Shown here: positions 55,410 through 63,891 of the stretch, in pieces
Layout: each line of letters starts with the position of its first letter
How positions within the stretch are numbered: the stretch's first letter is position 1
NCBI RefSeq assembly: GCF_002797355.1
Contig: NZ_KZ454939.1
Span: 85,233-149,232, forward strand
Direction of reading: 5' to 3'
Length of the DNA: 64,000 nt
DNA from: Bacillus xiapuensis
GTDB lineage: Bacteria; Bacillota; Bacilli; Bacillales; Domibacillaceae
Translations under genes and position numbers: made by a program
Notes under the pieces: generated by a model
Database searches by the model: none
What the model was told of the DNA's origin: nothing
What the model saw: the letters and a program-made list of their open reading frames with translations, nothing else

Positions 55410-55744
55410 ACATTTTCACCTCTGGATGATTTCTTTTTTGTTTCTGTAGCGATTTGCATGCCCAGAACCCCTACTAGCAGCATGATGAGAAAAATCAGCT
55501 GACGGATGGAAAATGGCTCTCCTAAATAAATTCCGACAAAGTAAGTGCCGACTGTGCCGATTCCTACAAAAACAGTGTAAGCAGCTGCCAGCGGGATTGT
55601 TTTGTACGAATGAATCAGCATGACAAAGCTGATGGCGATCAAAGAGCCGACCAAAATCCAGTCCATGACGGAATCTGCGTACTTTAGACCCGTAGCCCAA
55701 ACGACTTCAAGAATACCTGCAATAAAAACAATAAGCCAATTCAA
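55406..55744 (-). CDS. SMR subunit, YkkC-like
   Basis: A 112-residue SMR protein, MNWLIVFIAGILEVVWATGLKYAD, with the membrane glutamate at about residue 13 and AYTVFVGIGTVGTYFV in helix 3. Start TTG 55744 is 8 bases after AGGAG and gives the standard MNW N-terminus; the GTG at 55753 overlaps that site. A perfect TetR-type operator lies just upstream. A guanidine riboswitch, common before ykkCD, is absent here. Confidence 0.9.
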   Translation of the reverse strand: MNWLIVFIAGILEVVWATGLKYADSVMDWILVGSLIAISFVMLIHSYKTIPLAAAYTVFVGIGTVGTYFVGIYLGEPFSIRQLIFLIMLLVGVLGMQIATETKKKSSRGENV

Positions 55745-55761
55745 TGTATACACTCCTGTTG

Positions 55762-55778
55762 TGAATGATCGTCATTCA
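55762..55778. promoter_or_regulatory. TetR operator at the SMR operon
   Basis: TGAATGA-TCG-TCATTCA is a perfect 7-3-7 inverted repeat 18 bases upstream of the SMR start. A close copy lies in front of the tetR gene at 56460-56476. Confidence 0.7.
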
Positions 55779-55847
55779 TTTTCTTAATAAACTGCTGGAA
55801 TGCATCAGGTATGCATTCCAGAAACAAAGGTTCCTCCATGTGATTGG

Positions 55848-56438
55848 CTAACCGCGCTGCGATTTAGCCAGTGACCGCTGTAAAAAAGAAAAGGTTTCTT
55901 CTTTAAAGGCATTCAGCCTGCTTGCATCTTCGGCAATATAAAACCTCTCTGCGGCGCTTTCAATTAAATTAATAATCATTTTTGCTGTCCAGCCGATATT
56001 GATGGATGCCACGATTTCTTGCTGGGACACCGCTTTGGCAAGGAGATCCTCAAGCCAGCGGTAATAAGGCTCATAAATCGCCTCCCATTTTTCCATAGAA
56101 TGCTCGATGGCCAATCCGGAATAACAAAGGATAATTACTTCCTTATGAGTTTTCGTTAAATGAAAGGTTTCTTCAATTATAATTCGAAGGATTTCCCAGA
56201 AACCTTGCTTGTCTTTCGTTCCGTTTTTAATTTCATTTAAAGTGATGTTCAGCAGATTTTCTGCGATCGCAGGAATAAGGGCTTTTTTGGAGGGGAAGTA
56301 GAGATAGAAGGTTCCTTGAGCCACCCCGGCTTTTTTCACGATGTCCGAAATCGAGGTTTTGTCCAGTCCCTTTTCAGAAATCACTTGGATCGCTGCTTGA
56401 AGAATTTGATTGTATTTGCCGTCGATCATTTCTGTCAT
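55848..56438 (-). CDS. TetR/AcrR-family repressor of the SMR pair
   Basis: A 196-residue TetR-type regulator: N-terminal HTH (KGLDKTSISDIVKKAGVAQGTFYLYFPSKKAL) and a helical ligand-binding part. ATG 56438 follows GGAGGG; the frame from 56477 starts inside the operator. Near-identical TGANTGA-N3-TCATTCA sites precede it and the adjacent SMR genes, so it likely represses both and responds to a transported toxic cation. Confidence 0.9.
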   Translation of the reverse strand: MTEMIDGKYNQILQAAIQVISEKGLDKTSISDIVKKAGVAQGTFYLYFPSKKALIPAIAENLLNITLNEIKNGTKDKQGFWEILRIIIEETFHLTKTHKEVIILCYSGLAIEHSMEKWEAIYEPYYRWLEDLLAKAVSQQEIVASINIGWTAKMIINLIESAAERFYIAEDASRLNAFKEETFSFLQRSLAKSQRG

Positions 56439-56459
56439 AATAAGTACCCTCCAAATCTC

Positions 56460-56476
56460 TGACTGACTGTCATTCA
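56460..56476. promoter_or_regulatory. TetR autoregulatory operator
   Basis: TGACTGA-CTG-TCATTCA matches the SMR operator in 13 of 14 arm positions and lies directly before the tetR ribosome binding site. Confidence 0.6.
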
Positions 56477-56605
56477 TTTTATTATTTTATCATCCGTTGA
56501 TTAGATTGACAAATAAAGAAAATCGTTTTGGTGACTAAAAAAAGATTGAAGTTCAACAGAAAACAATTATAATAAAATGCTGAACGTAAACTTAAGGTTT
56601 GGTAA

Positions 56606-56635
56606 TAGTAAACCTTATTGACTGGAAGTTTACTA
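56606..56635. promoter_or_regulatory. Inverted repeat before the XRE-cupin gene
   Basis: TAGTAAAC and GTTTACTA are exact inverted repeats 14 bases apart; a related CGTAAACTTAAGGTTTG lies just upstream (from 56585). Likely operator for autoregulation of the regulator and pot operon. Confidence 0.5.
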
Positions 56636-56660
56636 ATTATAAACTGAATGAGGTAAATGG

Positions 56661-57203
56661 ATGGAAATTGGAAAGAAAATTAAAAACTTACGCTTAAAGA
56701 AGGGGCTAACTCAAGAGGAACTTGGGGAACGGACGGATTTAAGCAAAGGCTATATTTCGCAGCTTGAAAGGGATCTGAGCTCTCCATCCATCGAAACGTT
56801 TTTTCATATTTTGGAGGTGCTTGGCTGTTCTCCAAAAGATTTTTTTGATGAAGTGGAACGGGAACAAAAAGTCGTGTACGGCGAGGAAGAGCAAACAGAA
56901 TATAAAGATGAAGAGAAAGGCTATCAAATACAGTGGCTTGTGCCGGAATCCAATGAAAAAGAGATGGAGCCAGTCAAGATCGTCTTACAGAAGAACGGCG
57001 AATTTAAAAGATTTGAGCCATCCTTAGCGGAAACGTTTGGCTATGTATTATGCGGAAGAGTGATCGTTCAGCTGGGGAGTCGGACTTATTTCGCGAAGGC
57101 GGGGGAAGCGATCTATTTTCATTCGTCCGATGAACACCAGATTATCAATGACTTTGACGGACCTTCAGAGCTGATTTTAACTGTGACGAACTCCTATTTA
57201 TAA
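56661..57203 (+). CDS. XRE-cupin regulator of polyamine uptake (PuuR-like)
   Basis: A 180-residue regulator with an N-terminal XRE HTH (LTQEELGERTDLSKGYISQLE) and a C-terminal cupin (FGYVLCGRVIVQLGSRTYFAKAGEAIYFHSSDEHQ) for a small ligand. This domain order is that of PuuR-type regulators. It lies 187 bases upstream of potABCD, a common arrangement in Firmicutes, so it probably controls that operon in response to polyamines. GAGGT precedes the ATG. Confidence 0.87.
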   Translation: MEIGKKIKNLRLKKGLTQEELGERTDLSKGYISQLERDLSSPSIETFFHILEVLGCSPKDFFDEVEREQKVVYGEEEQTEYKDEEKGYQIQWLVPESNEKEMEPVKIVLQKNGEFKRFEPSLAETFGYVLCGRVIVQLGSRTYFAKAGEAIYFHSSDEHQIINDFDGPSELILTVTNSYL

Positions 57204-57227
57204 AGCAATTTTCAATGGCAGGGGGGC

Positions 57228-57375
57228 TTCATCCCAACTGTTGCACATCGCAGCGTCCTGCTGCAGCACCTTTGTCACCTGAATCGTGCATTTAGGTACG
57301 GCAAATTCCTGCTCAGACTTTTTCTGCTTCGGTCCTGAAGGAGAGTCCTACGGCATCTTGCATGCTGGATAATTA
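57228..57375 (-). repeat. Dispersed intergenic repeat, copy D (reverse orientation)
   Basis: On the minus strand: TCCAGCATGCAAGATGCC, CTCTCCTTCAGGA, AAAGTCTGAGCAGGAATTT, AAATGCACGATTCAGGTGAC, AAAGGTGCTGCAGCAGGACG and CTGCGATG. It shares the left two thirds of copy A and lies between the regulator gene and potA. Confidence 0.7.
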
Positions 57376-57390
57376 ATTGGGAGGGTAATT

Positions 57391-58497
57391 ATGAGAGAGA
57401 ATACGATTATTCGCTTTGATCAAGTGACTAAGCAGTATGACCATGATACGGTTGTCCTTGATCATGTGAGCTTTGAAATTGAGCGAGGCAAGTTTTACAC
57501 ACTGCTTGGCCCTTCGGGATGCGGCAAAACGACGATTCTTCGGCTGATTGCCGGGTTTACAGAAGCGTCCGAAGGAGATATTTTCTTTAATGGCAAACGG
57601 ATCAACCACGTACCTGCGAATGAACGCCAGGTGAATACTGTGTTTCAGGATTATGCGCTGTTTCCTCATCTAAATGTCTATGAAAATGTGGCTTTCGGTT
57701 TGCGCATTAAAAAACTAAATAAAGAAGTGATTGATCAAAAGGTTAAGGAAGCGCTTCGCTTTGTCAACCTGAACGGCTATGAACGCAGGGAGATTACCGA
57801 AATGTCCGGGGGCCAGCGCCAGCGTGTCGCCATTGCTCGAGCCATCGTGAATGAGCCCGAGGTTATTTTATTAGACGAGCCATTATCTGCTCTTGACTTG
57901 AAACTGCGAACAGAAATGCAGTATGAGCTTCGGGACTTGCAGAAGCGGTTAGGGATTACTTTTATTTTCGTTACGCATGATCAAGAGGAGGCTTTGGCGA
58001 TGTCGGATGAGATCTTTGTTTTAAATGAAGGGAGAATAGAACAAAGCGGGACACCGACAGATATTTATGACGAACCGATCAACCGTTTTGTCGCTGATTT
58101 CATCGGGGAATCGAACATCGTGTCAGGAAGGATGAGGAAAGATTTTGAAGTGGAGTTTGCCGGTAAAACCTTTAAATGTGTCGATCAGGGTTTCCATCCA
58201 AATGAGCTTGTGGAAGTGGTGATTCGTCCGGAAGATTTAGAAATCACTTCATGGAAGCAAGGGAAAATTCAAGCGCGAGTTGTTTCGCAGCTTTTCCGCG
58301 GAGTGCATTATGAAATGCTTTGCTGTGATGAGGAACAAAACGAGTGGCTGGTTCATTCAACGAGAAAGGCAAGAGTCGGCGATGCGATTGGGTTAGACTT
58401 TGGTCCTGAAGCCATTCATGTAATGAGACTGGGGGAAACAGAAGAAGAATTTGACAGACGGCTAGAATCTTATGATGAGGTCAGCCATGAGAACTAG
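57391..58497 (+). CDS. potA: Spermidine/putrescine ABC transporter ATP-binding protein PotA
   Basis: A 368-residue ABC ATPase with Walker [11 protein letters not shown]-loop [18 protein letters not shown], signature [14 protein letters not shown], Walker [13 protein letters not shown] and switch VTHDQEEAL. The C-terminal TOBE domain (about 280-350) is typical of PotA. Drives import of polyamines with PotB, PotC and PotD encoded in order downstream. GGGAGG precedes the ATG. Confidence 0.95.
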   Translation: MRENTIIRFDQVTKQYDHDTVVLDHVSFEIERGKFYTLLGPSGCGKTTILRLIAGFTEASEGDIFFNGKRINHVPANERQVNTVFQDYALFPHLNVYENVAFGLRIKKLNKEVIDQKVKEALRFVNLNGYERREITEMSGGQRQRVAIARAIVNEPEVILLDEPLSALDLKLRTEMQYELRDLQKRLGITFIFVTHDQEEALAMSDEIFVLNEGRIEQSGTPTDIYDEPINRFVADFIGESNIVSGRMRKDFEVEFAGKTFKCVDQGFHPNELVEVVIRPEDLEITSWKQGKIQARVVSQLFRGVHYEMLCCDEEQNEWLVHSTRKARVGDAIGLDFGPEAIHVMRLGETEEEFDRRLESYDEVSHEN

Positions 58498-59290
58498 AAT
58501 GCACCGTCTGTACTTGTTTCCCTATTACCTTTGGATTGCTTTCTTTGTCATTGCTCCCATTCTGTTAGTTGTTTATTATTCTTTCTTTGATCTAGACGGA
58601 AACTTCACCTTTGGCCATTACGAGAAATTCTTGACACCCGTTTATTTAAAAATGGTGGCCAGTTCCTTCTGGTATGCTTTTTTAATTACGGCATTTTGCT
58701 TGCTGATAGCCTACCCAGCGGCCTACATTATTACGAAATCAAAGCATAAGCAGCTCCTGCTGCTGCTTGTTATTTTGCCGTCATGGATTAATTTGCTGTT
58801 AAAGGCGTATGCATTTCTAGGGATTTTCGGTACTTATGGAGCGGCCAATCGTTTCTTAGAATTCATAGGGGCAGAACCGCAGCAAATTCTATTTACCGAC
58901 TTTAGCTTTATCTTTGTGTCTGTATATATTTTTATTCCGTTTATGATATTGCCGATCTTTAATGCGTTGGATAAAATGAATCCAACCTTGATCGACGCCT
59001 CGCGCGATCTTGGGGCTTCTGCCTGGACCACATTTCGCAAGGTGGTGTTTCCGCTGACACTAGACGGAGTGAAATCTGGCGTTCAGGCAGTTTTTATTCC
59101 CGCGCTGTCGCTTTTCATGATCACTCGTTTAATTGCAGGAAACCGTGTGATTACCTTGGGAACAGCAATTGAACAGCATTTTCTGGTGACGCAAGATTGG
59201 GGAATGGGATCAGCTATTGCTGTCTTTTTAATTATTACGATGGTGGTTATCATGCTGATGACCGGTTCGAGAAAGCGGGGGACACAATAA
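58487..59290 (+). CDS. potB: Spermidine/putrescine ABC transporter permease PotB
   Basis: A 267-residue inner-membrane permease with six helices and the EAA-type loop [23 protein letters not shown] that docks to PotA. ATG 58487 with GATGAGG upstream; it overlaps the end of potA by 11 bases, so translation is coupled. Confidence 0.94.
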   Translation: MRTRMHRLYLFPYYLWIAFFVIAPILLVVYYSFFDLDGNFTFGHYEKFLTPVYLKMVASSFWYAFLITAFCLLIAYPAAYIITKSKHKQLLLLLVILPSWINLLLKAYAFLGIFGTYGAANRFLEFIGAEPQQILFTDFSFIFVSVYIFIPFMILPIFNALDKMNPTLIDASRDLGASAWTTFRKVVFPLTLDGVKSGVQAVFIPALSLFMITRLIAGNRVITLGTAIEQHFLVTQDWGMGSAIAVFLIITMVVIMLMTGSRKRGTQ

Positions 59291-59291
59291 G

Positions 59292-60095
59292 ATGAGAAGA
59301 AATACCGCTTGGTCAAAAGCCTATTTAGTTTTTATGTTTATAGTTCTGTATGCGCCGATATTTTATTTAATGTTCTACTCATTTAACAGCGGCGGAACTA
59401 TGAATGATTTCGAAAGCTTTACTTTGGAGTGGTATAAAGAACTGTTCCAGGATACGCGGTTGCTGATTATTGTTATAAATACTATTATTGTTGCCCTTTT
59501 GTCCGCTGCCATCTCCACGGCGATCGGCGTTCTAGGGGCTTTGGCTATTGTCTATATGAAGAAGCGGATGATTAAGAATATGCTGCTGTCCTTTAATAAT
59601 GTTTTGATTGTTAGCCCGGATGTCATTATCGGGGCATCATTTTTAATTTTATTCACGATGCTGGGGATTAAGCTCGGGTTTGTGTCTGTGCTGCTGTCGC
59701 ATATTGCATTTTCCATTCCGATCGTTGTGATTATGGTATTGCCAAAGTTGCAGGAAATGAGCACTTCATTGATCGATGCGGCTCGGGATTTAGGCGCCAG
59801 TCATTGGGAGGTTCTTTCCAAAGTGATTTTGCCTTATATCTCACCGGGAGTGTTCGCAGGCTTCTTTCTCGCATTGACTTATTCTCTGGATGATTTTGCG
59901 GTGACTTTCTTCGTAACAGGCAATGGATTCAGCACCTTATCTGTTGAAATTTATTCGCTTGCCCGCCGGGGAATCTCATTAAATATTAATGCGTTATCCA
60001 CGTTATTATTTTTGGTAACGGTTATTCTCGTCATCGGCTATCACTTTATTGCTCAACGAAATAACCGCCCTGCTGGATGGGGGGCGAGAAAATGA
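59292..60095 (+). CDS. potC: Spermidine/putrescine ABC transporter permease PotC
   Basis: A 267-residue permease with six helices and the EAA loop LIDAARDLGASHWEVLSKVILPY. LTYSLDDFAVTFFVTGNG near residue 195 is characteristic of PotC. It starts one base after the potB stop. Forms the membrane channel together with PotB. Confidence 0.94.
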   Translation: MRRNTAWSKAYLVFMFIVLYAPIFYLMFYSFNSGGTMNDFESFTLEWYKELFQDTRLLIIVINTIIVALLSAAISTAIGVLGALAIVYMKKRMIKNMLLSFNNVLIVSPDVIIGASFLILFTMLGIKLGFVSVLLSHIAFSIPIVVIMVLPKLQEMSTSLIDAARDLGASHWEVLSKVILPYISPGVFAGFFLALTYSLDDFAVTFFVTGNGFSTLSVEIYSLARRGISLNINALSTLLFLVTVILVIGYHFIAQRNNRPAGWGARK

Positions 60096-61165
60096 ATAAA
60101 TTGATTCGCGGCCTGATTGTTGTTTTGGCCATGGCCTTTCTGCTTATGTATATCGTTTCCCGGCTGAACGCTTCTACCGGGCAGACGGAAGGCAATATCT
60201 TGACGGTGTATAACTGGGGCGATTATATTGACCCGGAATTAATTGCGCAATTTGAGAAAGAAACAGGTATGAAAGTGATTTATGAAACATTTGACTCAAA
60301 TGAAGCGATGATGACAAAAGTTGAACAGGGCGGAACGGCTTACGATATTGCCATTCCTTCCGAATATGCCATTGATAAAATGAAGAAAAATAATTTGCTT
60401 CTTCCTGTTAACCATCGCAAGTTGCCTAATTTAAAGTATATTGACCGGCGTTTTTTGAATCTTCCCTTTGACCGAGACAATCAATATTCCATCCCTTATT
60501 TTTGGGGAACCGTCGGCATTCTTTACAATAAGGATTTAATGGGTGGAAAGAAAATCACGAGCTGGGCAGATTTATGGGATGAAAGCTACAAGAATGATAT
60601 ATTTTTAATGGATAGCGCCCGGGAAGTGATGGGCATGGGATTAAACACATTAGGCTATTCCCTGAATGAAACGAATAAAGAGCGCCTGATGGAGGCGAAA
60701 GAAAAACTGGATGAATTGACACCAAACATCAAAGCGATTGTTGGTGATGAGATTCGGCTGTTAATGCTGAACGGTGAAGCCAAGATTGGGGTCGTGTGGT
60801 CTGGCACCGCCTCTGAGGTCATGTATGAAAAGGATCATTTAGAATATGTTGTGCCAAAGGAGGGTTCTAACCTTTGGTTTGATAATATGGTGATTCCAAA
60901 AACAGCGAAAAACGTGGAAGGGGCTCACAAATTCATCAACTTCATGCTGGACCCGAAAGTGGCGGCGCGAAACGCAGAGTATGTCGGTTACTCTACTCCT
61001 AATAAAAAAGCATTAGACTACTTGCCCAAAGAAGTGGTCAACGATCGGCGGTTTTATCCGGATGATGATATGACCAAGAGACTTGAAGTCTACGAAAACC
61101 TCGGCCCGAAAATGCTGGCTTATTATAACGAATTATTTTTAGAGTTTAAAATGCATCGGAAATAA
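60092..61165 (+). CDS. potD: Spermidine/putrescine-binding protein PotD
   Basis: A 357-residue extracytoplasmic binding protein. The N-terminal segment (IRGLIVVLAMAFLLMYIVS) is a signal or anchor without a lipobox cysteine, which is unusual because many Gram-positive PotD proteins are lipoproteins. The mature part has the family opening LTVYNWGDYIDPELI, YETFDSNEAM and the binding residues in VWSGTASEVMYE. ATG 60092 overlaps the potC stop (ATGA). Last gene of potABCD. Confidence 0.94.
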   Translation: MNKLIRGLIVVLAMAFLLMYIVSRLNASTGQTEGNILTVYNWGDYIDPELIAQFEKETGMKVIYETFDSNEAMMTKVEQGGTAYDIAIPSEYAIDKMKKNNLLLPVNHRKLPNLKYIDRRFLNLPFDRDNQYSIPYFWGTVGILYNKDLMGGKKITSWADLWDESYKNDIFLMDSAREVMGMGLNTLGYSLNETNKERLMEAKEKLDELTPNIKAIVGDEIRLLMLNGEAKIGVVWSGTASEVMYEKDHLEYVVPKEGSNLWFDNMVIPKTAKNVEGAHKFINFMLDPKVAARNAEYVGYSTPNKKALDYLPKEVVNDRRFYPDDDMTKRLEVYENLGPKMLAYYNELFLEFKMHRK

Positions 61166-61168
61166 TGA

Positions 61169-61198
61169 AAGGCGCCTCAGCTTTGGGGCGCTTTTTTG
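61169..61198 (+). terminator. Terminator of potABCD
   Basis: GGCGCC (61171) pairs with GGGCGC across TCAGCTTTG and is followed by TTTTTT. Confidence 0.85.
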
Positions 61199-61214
61199 TA
61201 TAGCTGCCTTTTCT

Positions 61215-61250
61215 TCTGTGCGGCCACTCCGCCTAAAGTCTGAGCAAAAG
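61215..61250 (+). repeat. Fragment of the dispersed repeat
   Basis: CCGCCTAAAGTCTGAGCAAA matches the AAAGTCTGAGCAGG block of copy D and the AAAGTCTAAGTGCGG block of copy E. Confidence 0.4.
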
Positions 61251-61336
61251 TTCCTTCCTTTGGTTGTTTTGGGGAAATGGGCTGACAGCGTAACGTATTA
61301 ATAGACGGATATAAACAGACGGGAGGAGAGGAAGCG

Positions 61337-61531
61337 GTGAATATAGCCATGTTTTTTCATTTTTTTGGGGTCGTTTCATTAATGGTGGTTTCCAGCCTGG
61401 GAACGATACTTGGATTAATCGTATCTGCTCTTATTATTTATTATGCTTGGGTACAGTTTCAAAAGCCTGTTTCGGATGTAGAAAAGACATTATGGATTGT
61501 TATTGCTTTCGTAGGCGCTATCGGACTATAG
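61337..61531 (+). CDS. Truncated LiaI-like membrane protein
   Basis: A 64-residue frame with two hydrophobic segments. SSLGTILGLIVSALIIYYAW then VQFQKP lines up with TSLAPIIGLAICAVVMYTAW then VQIQKT of LiaI (62012), and WIVIAFVGAIG with its next helix, but the second half of LiaI is missing. GTG 61337 has a very good GGGAGGAG 8 bases upstream. It is either a short working paralogue or a duplicate cut by deletion; no remains of the missing half are seen downstream. Confidence 0.6.
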   Translation: MNIAMFFHFFGVVSLMVVSSLGTILGLIVSALIIYYAWVQFQKPVSDVEKTLWIVIAFVGAIGL

Positions 61532-61676
61532 CCAGGGAATGGATTCACGATCCTTATTTTGAAAAGCGAAAGAGCCTGCCCGTTGCCTCCGTTATAAAGT
61601 GACCCGTCAATCTTGCCTTTCGCACGGTTGAAGAGAAGAACAAGAGGAGCTGTTTTATAAGCCCTTAAAATAAGAG

Positions 61677-61718
61677 CGCGGAGAGAAAAACAACTCGTTT
61701 CTCTCTCCGCGTTCTTTC
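61677..61718 (+). terminator. Terminator after the truncated liaI-like gene
   Basis: CGCGGAGAGAAA pairs with TTTCTCTCTCCGCG around a 9-base loop, followed by TTCTTTCG. Confidence 0.75.
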
Positions 61719-61799
61719 GTTGTGAGCAGGCTAACATCCCGTTTGGACGTTCGCCTTTATCATTTTCTTAGACGTTTTCTTCTCCTTTCCTTTCTTAAA

Positions 61800-61850
61800 G
61801 CGGAAGGCTTGCGGTATCTTACGCGCGGGATAAACGAGGAGGATCTTGAA
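61800..61850 (-). repeat. Fragment of the dispersed repeat
   Basis: On the minus strand CGTTTATCCCGCGCGTAAGA, TACCGCAAGCCTTCC matches the outer end shared by copies D and E (TTATCC..GCATGCAAGATGCCG). Confidence 0.45.
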
Positions 61851-61913
61851 CCTTTATTTTAGGATTTTCTGCTGGTTAGATCTTTTCAAGGTTCCTCCAT
61901 ATTTTGGTGTTCA

Positions 61914-61928
61914 GTCTTAGGTCTTAGG
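61914..61928. promoter_or_regulatory. GTCTTAG tandem, possible LiaR box
   Basis: GTCTTAG is repeated directly (61914-61920 and 61921-61927), about 85 bases upstream of liaI. LiaR boxes contain GTCTTA-like half sites, and the operon is expected to be LiaR-controlled. The tandem rather than inverted arrangement leaves doubt. Confidence 0.4.
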
Positions 61929-62011
61929 TAAAGTTCCATCTGTGGATTGTTATGGAAAAGCGGGAGGGAAGGTATGATAAAAGCATGATAGCGAAAGGAG
62001 AGAAACAGGAA

Positions 62012-62365
62012 ATGAAAAAGGTGATACTGTTTTGTATAGGTGGACTAGCTGCCCTAATAGCCGCTACAAGCTTGGCACCGATTATTGGGCTGGCGATTTG
62101 TGCGGTGGTTATGTATACCGCTTGGGTTCAAATTCAAAAAACGCCTTCAATATGGGCGAAGGGGTTTTGGGGAATGGCTGGTGTGATCGCTTTTATTATT
62201 GCCATCGCCAATGTACCAGCGCTTCTGGGGGTGGGGGCTTTAGCTGTTCTATACATGGTCTATGTGAAATGGAATGAAGAGGATCAAGAGCTAGTGCAAG
62301 TCCAGAAAGAAACGGATGATCCATTTATTAATTTTGAAAGAGAATGGCAGCAATTAACGAAGTAA
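62012..62365 (+). CDS. liaI: LiaI-like membrane anchor protein
   Basis: A 117-residue protein with three to four short hydrophobic helices up to about residue 80 and an acidic C-terminal tail (WNEEDQELVQVQKETDD). In B. subtilis LiaI anchors the phage-shock-like protein LiaH to the membrane under cell-wall stress. ATG 62012 follows AAAGGAG and AGGA; the frame from 61952 is not a likely start. Followed 28 bases later by liaH. Confidence 0.82.
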   Translation: MKKVILFCIGGLAALIAATSLAPIIGLAICAVVMYTAWVQIQKTPSIWAKGFWGMAGVIAFIIAIANVPALLGVGALAVLYMVYVKWNEEDQELVQVQKETDDPFINFEREWQQLTK

Positions 62366-62393
62366 TGAAACCAATCACAAAGGAGAGAGTCAA

Positions 62394-63056
62394 ATGACCA
62401 ATATTATTAAAAGAATGATCAGTACGATTGAAGCTGGATTATTTGAATATGTGGAAGAGAAAGAGAAAAAGAATCCAATTGCGATGTTGAATCAATACTT
62501 GCGTGAAGCAAAGAAGGAAACGGAAAAGGCTGCGAAGCTTTTAGAGCGCCAGCAAATCTTAAAGCAAGAGTTCGAGCGTGAGCTGCGCGAGGCTCGGCGT
62601 TTGGAAGAAAAGCGCAATAGACAAGCAGAGGTTGCTGCTCAGGCTGGTGAAATGGAGCTGGAGTCATTTGCCAGACGTGAAGCGGAGGTATATAAAGAAC
62701 GCGCTGAACGCTTGCAAGAATCGATTGAAGCGGTTCAAGAGCAGCTGATCACCCTTGAAAAAAAAGCTGAGGAAATGAAGCATAAGCTAAAAGATATGAA
62801 TGTTCGCCGCTTAGAGCTGATGGGACGCGAAAACGTGGCAAGAGTCCAGCATAGCATGAATAAATTACTGGATGACACCCATGAAACAGCTCGCCCATTT
62901 GGCCGCTTTGAAGAGCTGGAAATTTATATTGATAATTTAGAGAATAAGGTGAACCGCCGCTACGAAACTTCATTGATGGATGTTCGTCTTGCGGAGTTAG
63001 AACGCCGGGCAAAACAATTAGAAAACAACACACAGCAAGAACAAAGTGTGCTATGA
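62394..63056 (+). CDS. liaH: LiaH, PspA/IM30-family stress protein
   Basis: A 220-residue, almost wholly coiled-coil protein of the PspA/IM30 family. LFEYVEEKEKKNPIAMLNQY near the N-terminus and the long Lys/Glu/Arg heptads (RQQILKQEFERELREARRLE) are typical. It forms large rings that protect the membrane against antibiotics hitting the lipid II cycle. AAGGAGAG precedes the ATG. It is followed by a strong hairpin that may reduce read-through to liaF. Confidence 0.93.
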   Translation: MTNIIKRMISTIEAGLFEYVEEKEKKNPIAMLNQYLREAKKETEKAAKLLERQQILKQEFERELREARRLEEKRNRQAEVAAQAGEMELESFARREAEVYKERAERLQESIEAVQEQLITLEKKAEEMKHKLKDMNVRRLELMGRENVARVQHSMNKLLDDTHETARPFGRFEELEIYIDNLENKVNRRYETSLMDVRLAELERRAKQLENNTQQEQSVL

Positions 63057-63071
63057 TTTAGAATTGAGGAA

Positions 63072-63108
63072 GATGAAACGAACCCGCAAAAGGCGGGTTC
63101 GTTTCATC
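63072..63108 (+). terminator. Strong hairpin between liaH and liaF
   Basis: GATGAAACGAACCCGC pairs perfectly with GCGGGTTCGTTTCATC over a 5-base loop. The following bases are A-rich rather than T-rich on the plus strand, so it is likely a partial terminator or mRNA stabiliser giving much liaIH and little liaFSR. Confidence 0.65.
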
Positions 63109-63147
63109 TGAAAAAAACCATCGCTTTTCGAGGAAGGAGGAAAAGCT

Positions 63148-63891
63148 TTGTCACAACTGAGACGTACAGATTTGCTCACGATCTTTTTGCTTGCCGCATT
63201 ATTAGCGATCTTGATTGAAGCGACTCTTTATCAAGCGGAATTTGTTTTTCCTCTCTTCTTGGGAGTAGCGATGATCTATTTTGGGAGGAAGTGGAAAAAT
63301 AATTGGTTTGGCCGTCTGTTATTTTGGATTGGACTGCTGAATGTCTTTATGCTGCTTTTAAGCTTGAGCAGTTTACGGATGGTCTTTATCGCTGGATTGA
63401 TGTATATCATTTACCGTTTGGTGCAATCCAAAAAACACCCTGCCGGTATTTCGCTTACAACAAACAATCTGCCTGCAATCGAAGTGGAATCTAGCCAGTC
63501 GGTCAAGCATCCTTTTATGAAAAGCCGACTGTTTGCAGTTCAATCGACACCCGAACACCCCTATGAATGGAAAGATATTCACATTCAAGGAGGGATCGGT
63601 GATATTACCGTTAACTTAAGCAATACGGTATTGCCGAAGGGAACAGCGGTTATTTCCATCAGGCAGGCTGCCGGTAAGGTAAAGGTTGATATTCCTTACG
63701 AAACGCCTGTCCGCATCCGGTACACGGCTCTAGCCGGAAACGCATATATGTTTCAGCGTTTTCCGATTTCTCTATGGAATGATACGTTTTATTACGAAGA
63801 TCATCAGCTTGCTGAGAAAGAAGGGGCAGAAACGGTTGTTGTCATCCTGGTATCCACGCTATTCGGCGATTTGGAGGTGAACCGGGTGTGA
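63148..63891 (+). CDS. liaF: LiaF, membrane inhibitor of the LiaS kinase
   Basis: A 247-residue protein with about four hydrophobic helices in the first 90 residues and a C-terminal soluble beta-domain (DIHIQGGIGDITVNLSNTVLP), the DUF2154 domain of LiaF. LiaF holds LiaS inactive without stress. TTG start at 63148 with AAGGAGG upstream. The stop overlaps the next gene start by GTGTGA. Confidence 0.92.
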   Translation: MSQLRRTDLLTIFLLAALLAILIEATLYQAEFVFPLFLGVAMIYFGRKWKNNWFGRLLFWIGLLNVFMLLLSLSSLRMVFIAGLMYIIYRLVQSKKHPAGISLTTNNLPAIEVESSQSVKHPFMKSRLFAVQSTPEHPYEWKDIHIQGGIGDITVNLSNTVLPKGTAVISIRQAAGKVKVDIPYETPVRIRYTALAGNAYMFQRFPISLWNDTFYYEDHQLAEKEGAETVVVILVSTLFGDLEVNRV

